From Rhodomicrobium vannielii ATCC 17100 (GTDB taxonomy: Bacteria; Pseudomonadota; Alphaproteobacteria; Rhizobiales; Rhodomicrobiaceae): DNA of 64,000 bases. The notes below the pieces were generated by a model. The model did no database searches. It worked only from the letters and a program-made list of their open reading frames with translations, and was not told where the DNA came from. The stretch covers positions 1,265,927 through 1,329,926 of the forward strand of contig NC_014664.1 of NCBI RefSeq assembly GCF_000166055.1. The letters are read 5' to 3'. How positions within the stretch are numbered: the first letter of the stretch is position 1; each line of letters opens with the position of its first letter. Both the position numbers and the translations under genes were made by a program. Positions 57,898 to 64,000 of the stretch are shown piece after piece.

Positions 57898-58626
57898 ATG
57901 AGAAAAGCATTCCTTGTTCCTGTTGCGGCCTTTGCAGTCGCCTTTTCGACAGCAGTATCGGCAGAGCCGCAGGAATTGAGCCTCCCCGCGCAGAAGATGC
58001 CGACGATCGAGGTCTCGGGCACGGGCGGCGTGCAGGTCAAACCCGACATCGCGGTGATCCGCATCGGCGTTGCGACCGAGGACGCCAACGCCGCAACGGC
58101 CGTCGCGAAGAACAGCGCGGCCACGGCGAAGGTGCTGTCCGAAATCGCAGCCGCTGGGATCGAACAGAAGGACTTGCAGACCTCGCAGTTTTCTCTCTAT
58201 CCGCAGACGGCGACGGCCAGTTACGCGAGCAAGGGAGCGTCCGGCACGTTCACGTTCCGCGCCTCGAACACTGTGAGCGTGACCGTGCGCAAACTCGACC
58301 GGCTGGGGGAAATCCTCGGCGCGTCAGTGGCGGCCGGGTCGAACCAGATTTCCGGGCCGGACTTCGCCGTGTCGGAGCCCGAGAAATATCTCGGCGACGC
58401 TCGCCGCAAAGCGGTAGAGCACGCGCTTGCGAAGGCGAAAACCTACGCGGAAGCGGCCGGGCTGAAGCTGGGCGCCGTGCTTTCCATCGTGGAAGAGGGC
58501 GCCGGAGGGCCTGCGCCGGTTTTTCGCGGGGCCGCATACGCGAAGGCACAGTCCGTGCCGGTCGAAGTCGGTGAGGAGACGCTCTCGGCGCAGGTGCGCA
58601 TCGTGATCGAACTCGTCAAGCCGTAG
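57898..58626 (+). CDS. SIMPL-domain (DUF541) periplasmic protein
   Basis: A 242-residue exported protein. The signal peptide MRKAFLVPVAAFAVAFSTAVSA is followed by the SIMPL opening PTIEVSGTGGVQVKPDIAVIRIGVATED and the closing SVPVEVGEETLSAQVRIVIELV. E. coli YggE of this family lowers oxidative stress; the mechanism is not settled. The start is chosen to give the signal peptide. No partner gene. Confidence 0.9.
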   Translation: MRKAFLVPVAAFAVAFSTAVSAEPQELSLPAQKMPTIEVSGTGGVQVKPDIAVIRIGVATEDANAATAVAKNSAATAKVLSEIAAAGIEQKDLQTSQFSLYPQTATASYASKGASGTFTFRASNTVSVTVRKLDRLGEILGASVAAGSNQISGPDFAVSEPEKYLGDARRKAVEHALAKAKTYAEAAGLKLGAVLSIVEEGAGGPAPVFRGAAYAKAQSVPVEVGEETLSAQVRIVIELVKP

Positions 58627-58655
58627 CGACGGGAGGCGGAATTAGGCCGCATCGC

Positions 58656-59378
58656 CTATCCCCCGAAGATCAGATGCCACGCGGCGGGGATCAGCAGCGC
58701 CGACGCGAGCGCGTTCAGCCCCATCGCAAGCCCCGCGAACGCGCCCGCGACCTCGTTCACCTGAAGCGCGCGCGCCGTGCCGATGCCGTGCGACGCCGTA
58801 CCCATGGCGAGACCGCGCGCGGCCCAGTCCTTGATGCCGAGCGCATTCAGGAGCGGCGCGCCGAGCATCGCGCCCGTGATGCCGGTGAGGATGACGAACA
58901 TCGCCGTCAGCGTCGGCAGGCCGCCGATCTGCTCGGTTATGCCCATGGCGACCGGCGTCGTCACCGATTTGGGCGCCATCGACACGAAAGAATCGCGCGT
59001 GCCGCCGAGCACCCACGTGATGAACACCGCACTTGCCGCCGCCGTGATCGAGCCAACGAAGAGGCTCACCGTCACCGCGAGCGCCGACTTCCTAACCCGC
59101 GCGACCTGACGATATAGCGGGATCGCGAGCGCCACCGTCGCCGGGCCGAGCAGGAAATGCACGAACTGCGCGCCCTGGAAATAGGTCTGGTAGCTGGTAT
59201 GCGTCACGAGCAGGATCGTCACCAGAATGATGATCGCGATCAGCACCGGGTTGAAAATGGGATTGAACTTCCGCCACCGATAGACCGCGTAACCCGCCTG
59301 ATACGCCACGAGCGTTAGCGCGAGATGCAGGAGCGGACTCGCGGAGAGGTAAACCCAGATGTCGGCGATGCTGGTCAT
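58656..59378 (-). CDS. lrgB: LrgB-family membrane protein
   Basis: A 240-residue multi-span protein of the LrgB/CidB family. Typical blocks are NPIFNPVLIAIIILVTILL, FLLGPATVALAIPLYRQ, APKSVTTPVAMGITEQIGGLP and GLAMGTASHGIGTARALQ. LrgAB proteins act in control of cell lysis, or in pyruvate or glycolate transport in some organisms. The start overlaps the lrgA stop by ATGA. Confidence 0.92.
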   Translation of the reverse strand: MTSIADIWVYLSASPLLHLALTLVAYQAGYAVYRWRKFNPIFNPVLIAIIILVTILLVTHTSYQTYFQGAQFVHFLLGPATVALAIPLYRQVARVRKSALAVTVSLFVGSITAAASAVFITWVLGGTRDSFVSMAPKSVTTPVAMGITEQIGGLPTLTAMFVILTGITGAMLGAPLLNALGIKDWAARGLAMGTASHGIGTARALQVNEVAGAFAGLAMGLNALASALLIPAAWHLIFGG

Positions 59379-59767
59379 GAGCGCGCCTCGGGCTCCGGCG
59401 CGGCTGGCTTCGGCTCCGGTGCATTCCCGGATGCCTTGCGCGACAGCCACGCCATCAGCGCCGCCGTGACCGCGATGGTGAGAAGCGTACTCAGGATGAG
59501 CGACGCGCCGATAGGCAGCAAGTCGTGTTCCAGCACGCCGAAATGCAACATGACGCCCGCGCCCGCTGGCACGAACAGCAGCGACAGGTTGGTCAGCAGG
59601 CCTTCGGCCGTTTTCGCCAGGCCGTCGGGCACGCGTCGGTAGATGACCAGCGCGAGAAACAAGAGCACCATTCCGCACACAGGGCCCGGCACGGGCAGCT
59701 TCGTCGCCGCCGACAGGACTTCCCCCGCGAGCTGGAAAACAACGAGGACGGTGAACCATTCGACCAT
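59375..59767 (-). CDS. lrgA: LrgA/CidA-family holin-like protein
   Basis: A 130-residue protein with four membrane helices. FQLAGEVLSAATKLPVPGPVCGMVLLFLAL and NLSLLFVPAGAGVM are the LrgA/CidA signature. A proline/glutamate-rich tail (PEPKPAAPEPEARS) ends the protein. AGGAG lies 6 nt before the ATG at 59767; an upstream in-frame start would add an unrelated polar leader. Coupled with lrgB. Confidence 0.92.
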   Translation of the reverse strand: MVEWFTVLVVFQLAGEVLSAATKLPVPGPVCGMVLLFLALVIYRRVPDGLAKTAEGLLTNLSLLFVPAGAGVMLHFGVLEHDLLPIGASLILSTLLTIAVTAALMAWLSRKASGNAPEPKPAAPEPEARS

Positions 59768-59955
59768 GGCAAGGCTCCTGTTGGCGGGAAATTCGGCGAG
59801 AAGGGTAAGCACAACTGCAAGGCGCGGTTCAAAGACTAATTTCCGGGGGAATACCTCACGCCCGCCCAATTCATGATGGAAAGGCTGTTCAAGGATCATC
59901 TCGGTATAATTTTGTTCGGGAAGTCGCCGCGGCGGGCGATGGGGCTTGGGACGGC

Positions 59956-61857
59956 ATGAATGGGCAGGAGACGCGGGCGCTGTTCGACATGGGCCGCGCG
60001 GCGTGGAACGACTGGGCTTCGCAGGTCCTGAAATCGAAGGCGAATTTCGAGGAGGCGGGGACGCTTTCGCTGAACTGGTTCGGCGAGGGCGACAACGACG
60101 AAACGCGCCTCTGGCTCAAGGTGGCGAAGGCGGACTTCGCGAATGAGCGTTTCGAGGACGCCGTCGATTTCGAGGGCTTCATATTCCCCGGCCCGGTGAA
60201 CCTGACCGGCGCGGTGTTCGAGCGCCCGGTTTCGTTCGCGGGCGCCGAGTTCGGGCTTTCCGCCACTTTTGCGCGCGTGCATTTTCAGGCCGACGCGACC
60301 TTCAAGGCTGCGAAGTTTTCGGGGCAAGCGGTTTTCGACGACGCGCTTTTCGACGGTGTGGCCGATTTCGAGCGCGCGGAGTTCCTGAAGGAGAAGAACG
60401 GCCCGCTGAGCCACGGCGTGAAATTCCAGCGGACGCGCTTCACGGGCAAGGCCGATTTCCGCTCCAGCCTGATTTCCGGCAGCGCCGACTTCTCCAAAGC
60501 GCAGTTTGCCGCCGCCGCGCGGTTCGATGAGGCGCGCTTCCTGTCCGATACGATGTTCGAAGGTGCGGTGTTTTCCGGCTCGGCCGGTTTCAACGCCGCG
60601 CAATTTCTTGGCAATGCCGGGTTCGCGGAGGCGCAGTTCACGGGCGAAGCGCGGTTCGCTGAAGCCGCCTTCAAGGGCGAGGTGCGGTTCGATCGCGGCC
60701 AGTTCTGGAACGACGTTTCGTTTCGCGACGCGCGGTTCGATAAGCCCGCGTCCTTCGTGGACATGCGCGCGGAAGGCAAGGCGCGCTTTCCCGGTACGAA
60801 GTTCGCGCTCGACGCAACCTTTACCGACGCGCGCTTTTCGGGCGAGGCCGATTTTTCGGCCGCCGAGTTCGGCGCACCCGCGATTTTCCGCCAGTCCGGG
60901 TTCACGGGCGGCGTGACCTTCGCAGGCGCGCGCTTTCTCAGTCAGGCGGATTTCGCGAGCTTCAGCCTCGGCAAGACATCCACCTTCGCCGAAAGCCGGT
61001 TCGAGGGCGAGGCGGTCTTCCGCGAGGCGCGATTCGAAGCGCCGGTTTCGTTCGCCTCGGCCGCCTTCCTCGCAAAGGCCGACTTCAGCGCCGCGCAGAG
61101 CCGCGTCGCGTTCGTTCTCGCAGGAGCGAATTTCAAAGCCGTGCCGGATTTCCTGGAGGCGAACTTCCACGAACCGCCTCGCCTCGACAACATGACGGTG
61201 GCCGATCCGCTGAAGCGCTTTCACTCGTGGAAAAAGGCGGGCATTTCCGATCCGCGCGGGCCGTTCTTCAAGGCCGCGAAGGTGTGCAAGGACCCGGACG
61301 CCTCCGCCAAGTTCCGCCGCCTGAAGAAGCTGGCGTCGGAGGCGCAGGATCTACCCCGCGAGCAGGAATTTTTCGCGCAGGAGTTCCGCTGCCGGAGGTT
61401 TTGGAGCGACAAGCCGTTCGGCTCCGGCATCGGTCGCTTCTGGCTCGGCTACATTTACGGCGGCGTTGCGAATTTCGGCCGCTCGCTGCTGAGACCGGCG
61501 GCGCTGTGGCTGCTGTCCGTTGTGGTGTTCGCGTGCTTCTATCTCGCCGCGCGCGGGAGCGCCGCATCGTTCCTGAAATGGCCGCCCGCCGCAATCGGTT
61601 CGCCCTGCGCCTCGGGCACCTCGAACCCGATCCTCGAAGCCATCTATCTCTCGCTTAGAAGCGCGTTCCTGCAAATCGACTGGCACGATTCCATTAACGC
61701 CCGCCGCGTGTTCGGCTGCCTCTATGGCGTCGAGCCGGGCGGAACGCCCATCATGCCGCTCGTCGTATCCTCGCTGGCGCTCTTTCAGGCGATCCTGAGC
61801 GCGGCGCTGATCTTTCTTTTCCTGCTCGCGCTGAGAAATCTGCTCAAGGTTCGCTGA
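59956..61857 (+). CDS. Long phenylalanine-repeat beta-solenoid protein with C-terminal membrane domain
   Basis: A 633-residue protein of the Pentapeptide_3 type. From about residue 68 to 400 phenylalanines alternate at spacings of 5 and 6 (for example FSGSAGFNAAQFLGNAGF), giving some 25-30 eleven-residue repeats that should form a right-handed beta solenoid. A linker (about 405-485) is basic and helical. The C-terminal 145 residues have two or three membrane helices (ALWLLSVVVFACFYLAA; PLVVSSLALFQAILSAALIFLFLLALRNLL) around a loop with CASGTSNPILEAIYLSL and VFGCLYGVEPGG, resembling ion-channel-like ends seen on similar proteins. Function is unknown. The frame is strongly supported by the repeat itself. 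Confidence 0.85.
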   Translation: MNGQETRALFDMGRAAWNDWASQVLKSKANFEEAGTLSLNWFGEGDNDETRLWLKVAKADFANERFEDAVDFEGFIFPGPVNLTGAVFERPVSFAGAEFGLSATFARVHFQADATFKAAKFSGQAVFDDALFDGVADFERAEFLKEKNGPLSHGVKFQRTRFTGKADFRSSLISGSADFSKAQFAAAARFDEARFLSDTMFEGAVFSGSAGFNAAQFLGNAGFAEAQFTGEARFAEAAFKGEVRFDRGQFWNDVSFRDARFDKPASFVDMRAEGKARFPGTKFALDATFTDARFSGEADFSAAEFGAPAIFRQSGFTGGVTFAGARFLSQADFASFSLGKTSTFAESRFEGEAVFREARFEAPVSFASAAFLAKADFSAAQSRVAFVLAGANFKAVPDFLEANFHEPPRLDNMTVADPLKRFHSWKKAGISDPRGPFFKAAKVCKDPDASAKFRRLKKLASEAQDLPREQEFFAQEFRCRRFWSDKPFGSGIGRFWLGYIYGGVANFGRSLLRPAALWLLSVVVFACFYLAARGSAASFLKWPPAAIGSPCASGTSNPILEAIYLSLRSAFLQIDWHDSINARRVFGCLYGVEPGGTPIMPLVVSSLALFQAILSAALIFLFLLALRNLLKVR

Positions 61858-61877
61858 CCGGGCGGCGCAGCGGCAGC

Positions 61878-61904
61878 AAAAAAGGGCGGCTCGTGGCCGC
61901 CCTT
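61878..61904 (-). terminator. Rho-independent terminator of the minus-strand gene at 61933
   Basis: On the minus strand a 9-bp stem (61896-61904 with 61882-61890, 5-nt loop) is followed by six T (61883-61878). Confidence 0.85.
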
Positions 61905-61932
61905 GCGAGATTCGCTATCGGTGCGTGGCTAT

Positions 61933-62631
61933 TTAATGCCGCCGCCAGCGCAGATATTCATCGAGGCGCACGATGTTGGCTTCGAGCGACATCGGCGTTT
62001 CCATCATCGGAGACGACGCCACGGCGCGCGCGAGTGCGGGCTCCCTTACCGGCGCGAAGGCCATGCGCGGCAGCGGCACCGATGCGCGCCACAGCGCCGA
62101 GAAGCTCGCAATGGCTTCGGCGAGCACAACCGGCGTGCAATCTTCCACGCGGTCGATCGCGCTGCGCGTATCCTCGGAGCGGCGCATGGAATCGCCCGTC
62201 CAGCACAGCGTGCGGCCCAGCGTCAGGCGCTCATGCGCATCCAGAAGCGCGCGATTTTTGGCCCAGCGGACGATGATTTCGGGGGCTTCTCCGCAGGCGT
62301 TGGCGAGCGAGCGCACGAAGGACTCAAGCTCGTCGGCGGGCGCGATCTGCGAGAAGATGACGTTGACTTCGACGGAGCGCGGCTGGAAGCGGGCGAGGTT
62401 CAATGCCAGCGCCTTCGCACACGGGGAAACAGGGGAGCGCGCTATCAGAGTGACGGTTCGCTGCACCTCGTCGGCCTCTTGCTTGAGGCTCAGGCCGTAA
62501 ACGTCGAAATAGGCGTCGAAGCGGCTGGCCGCTCCGAGCAGGCCCTCGGGAGTAGCGTCGTAATCTGACATAAAGCTCATGGTTTTATCCACTGATGCGG
62601 CATGGGACGGGCTAAATCGGTCTGGCATCAT
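61933..62631 (-). CDS. Conserved-looking protein of unknown function
   Basis: A protein of about 232 residues from the ATG at 62631, without signal peptide or clear membrane segment. Recognisable features are GLLGAASRFDAYFDVYGLSLKQEADEVQRTVTLI and the C-terminal SLEANIVRLDEYLRWRRH. The family is not recognised. Several in-frame starts exist (62658 GTG, 62631 and 62628 ATG, and two later ATGs), none with a strong ribosome site, so the N-terminus is uncertain. It has its own terminator and lies downstream of glmM on the same strand after a 150-bp gap. Confidence 0.65.
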   Translation of the reverse strand: MMPDRFSPSHAASVDKTMSFMSDYDATPEGLLGAASRFDAYFDVYGLSLKQEADEVQRTVTLIARSPVSPCAKALALNLARFQPRSVEVNVIFSQIAPADELESFVRSLANACGEAPEIIVRWAKNRALLDAHERLTLGRTLCWTGDSMRRSEDTRSAIDRVEDCTPVVLAEAIASFSALWRASVPLPRMAFAPVREPALARAVASSPMMETPMSLEANIVRLDEYLRWRRH

Positions 62632-62783
62632 TGGTAAACCGGTAAGGTTAAATATCACTTTCGGGACGGCCCTTTTTACTGGAAAACGCCATCACTAATT
62701 TTAATGGTTACTGAAGGATGAAGTAATCGTAAGTATTTCGTGAAGGCGCGGCGGGGGCCGGAGACTGCCCCGCCGAGGCCGTT

Positions 62784-64000
62784 TTACGACGCCGAAACAA
62801 CGCCCTCGCCCTGCCCGGCCGCCTGCACGGCGGCGACGATCTCCGCCACGACGCCGCTGATGAGCGTCTGGTCCTCGCCCTGCGCCATGACGCGAATTAA
62901 CGGCTCGGTGCCGGATTTGCGGATCAGGAGCCGCCCGGCCCTTCCGAGGCGCACTTCCTGCGCGGCGATGACGCTTTTGACCGCCTCGCTTTCGAGCGGG
63001 CTCGGGCCTGAGAAGCGAAGGTTCTTCAAAAGTTGCGGCACCGGCTCGAAGCGGCGGCAGACCTCGCTGACGGGCTTGTCGCTCTGGATCACGACGCTCA
63101 GCACCTGAAGCGCGGTCACGAGGCCGTCGCCCGTCGTGGTGAAGTCCGACAGCACGACGTGGCCGGATTGCTCGCCACCGACATTGTAATCGCCGCGCCG
63201 CATTGCCTCGACCACGTAACGGTCGCCAACCTTGGTGCGGATCAGCGACAGGTCGAGCTTCTCGAAATGGCGCTCCAGGCCGAGATTGGACATCACCGTC
63301 GCGACGACGCCGCCTCCGCGAAGGCGTCCCGTGTTGCGGAAGTTTTCTCCGATGACGGCGAGGATCTGGTCGCCATCGACGATCTGGCCGTTTTCGTCGG
63401 AGATGATGACGCGATCGGCGTCGCCGTCGAGCGCGATCCCGATATGTGCGCCTGTCTCGAGAACCTTGCGGCAGATGTGATCGGGCACGGTGGAACCGCA
63501 TTCGCGGTTGATGTTGCGGCCGTCCGGCGCGACGCCTAGCGCCACCACCTCGGCGCCGAGTTCCCACAGCGCGGCGGGCGCGACGCGATAGGCCGCGCCG
63601 TTCGCGCAGTCGATGACGATCTTGAGGCCGGAGAGGCTGATCGTGCGGTCGAGCGTGCGTTTGGCGAATTCGATGTAGCGGTCCACGATGCCGTCGATGC
63701 GCCGCGACTTGCCGATGTGGTCGGGCTCGGCGAGCAGCCTGTCGATGTCGCCGAACACTTCGGCTTCGATCTCGGTCTCCACCTCGTCCGAGAGCTTGTA
63801 GCCATCGGGGCCGAAAAGCTTGATGCCGTTATCCTGATAGGCGTTGTGCGATGCGGAGATCATCACGCCGAGGTCCGCGCGCAGCGACCGCACGAGCATG
63901 GCAACAGCGGGCGTCGGGATCGGGCCGAGTTGCACCACGTCCATGCCGACCGACGTAAAGCCGGAAACGAGCGCGTTCTCGATGGTGTAGCCGGATAGCC
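62784..64000 (-). CDS. glmM: Phosphoglucosamine mutase GlmM, 5' end cut by the window edge
   Basis: Enzyme converting glucosamine-6-phosphate to glucosamine-1-phosphate for peptidoglycan and LPS precursors. The visible part starts at [21 protein letters not shown], continues with the phosphoserine loop [24 protein letters not shown], the metal loop [16 protein letters not shown], the sugar loop [10 protein letters not shown] and the phosphate loop [15 protein letters not shown]. About 405 codons are present; roughly the first 45 residues lie outside the window. Confidence 0.96.
   Translation of the reverse strand, partial: LSGYTIENALVSGFTSVGMDVVQLGPIPTPAVAMLVRSLRADLGVMISASHNAYQDNGIKLFGPDGYKLSDEVETEIEAEVFGDIDRLLAEPDHIGKSRRIDGIVDRYIEFAKRTLDRTISLSGLKIVIDCANGAAYRVAPAALWELGAEVVALGVAPDGRNINRECGSTVPDHICRKVLETGAHIGIALDGDADRVIISDENGQIVDGDQILAVIGENFRNTGRLRGGGVVATVMSNLGLERHFEKLDLSLIRTKVGDRYVVEAMRRGDYNVGGEQSGHVVLSDFTTTGDGLVTALQVLSVVIQSDKPVSEVCRRFEPVPQLLKNLRFSGPSPLESEAVKSVIAAQEVRLGRAGRLLIRKSGTEPLIRVMAQGEDQTLISGVVAEIVAAVQAAGQGEGVVSAS

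Noticed and set aside
59896-61224. Minus-strand repetitive open frame opposite the solenoid gene
   Set aside because: Its repeats are simply the reverse reading of the phenylalanine repeats; no family pattern is seen.
62695-62712. CtrA box (TTAA-N7-TTAA) downstream of glmM
   Set aside because: The second half reads TGAA rather than TTAA and the site lies between a stop codon and an uncertain start; evidence too weak.

Overview
The window is a GC-rich chromosomal segment of an alphaproteobacterium, most likely a member of the Hyphomicrobiales (Rhizobiales). Evidence: a CcrM-type GANTC methyltransferase, ethylmalonyl-CoA mutase, two promoters matching the alphaproteobacterial general-stress sigma factor (EcfG) consensus, porin-like 'GFYxG' outer-membrane proteins, and gene orders familiar from this group (acnA next to ccmABCDG; trpS-usp-nfu...tsaB-rimI-plsC-miaB-phoH-ybeY-corC; heparinase-purH). 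The genus cannot be named safely from sequence alone. No rRNA, transposase, phage gene or CRISPR array is present. Most of the window is housekeeping DNA.

Layout. 1-7.7 kb: 3' truncated ethylmalonyl-CoA mutase, a beta-barrel outer-membrane protein with an unusual upstream palindrome, a GlsB-like stress membrane protein under an EcfG-type promoter, ahpC-ahpD, tRNA-Leu(GAG), and propionyl-CoA carboxylase beta. 7.8-14.2 kb: the ccmABCDG cytochrome c maturation operon divergent from aconitase, then a small zinc-ribbon protein. 14.2-17.8 kb: ccrM with two GANTC sites in its leader, a lower-GC HEPN-like gene, and a RimB-RimK fusion with its own EcfG-type promoter. 18.1-24.1 kb: a signalling block with an OmpR/EnvZ-like pair, two translationally coupled unknown genes, a class III cyclase-TolB-TPR protein and a Crp-like regulator. 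24.1-28.5 kb: apt carrying a fresh 147-bp tandem duplication, tspO, trmJ and trpS.

28.6-38.9 kb: usp, nfu, a nitroreductase, then a tight tRNA/ribosome maturation and lipid run (tsaB, rimI, plsC, miaB, phoH, ybeY, corC), followed by two glycosyltransferases. 39-44.8 kb: a TetR-controlled ABC-2 efflux operon in the same order as E. coli cecR-ybhG-ybhF-ybhS-ybhR. 44.9-55 kb: putA, a choloylglycine-hydrolase-family enzyme, a LysE-type exporter, a heparinase II/III-like protein and purH. 55.2-64 kb: a LuxR-type regulator, a second porin-like protein, tRNA-CAU, a SIMPL protein, lrgAB, a long beta-solenoid membrane protein, an unknown gene and 5'-truncated glmM.

Functional threads. Carbon: ecm and pccB fit acetyl-CoA assimilation through the ethylmalonyl-CoA pathway feeding the TCA cycle, where aconitase acts. 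Stress: AhpC/AhpD, GlsB-like, RimBK, UspA-like and SIMPL proteins. Translation quality: TsaB, RimI, MiaB, TrmJ, YbeY, TrpS and RimK. The most unusual items are the apt duplication with a compensating nonsense mutation, the EcfG-type promoter in front of the RimB-RimK fusion, the paired GANTC sites upstream of ccrM, the palindromes upstream of both porin-like genes, the lone HEPN-like gene and the unknown coupled gene pair.
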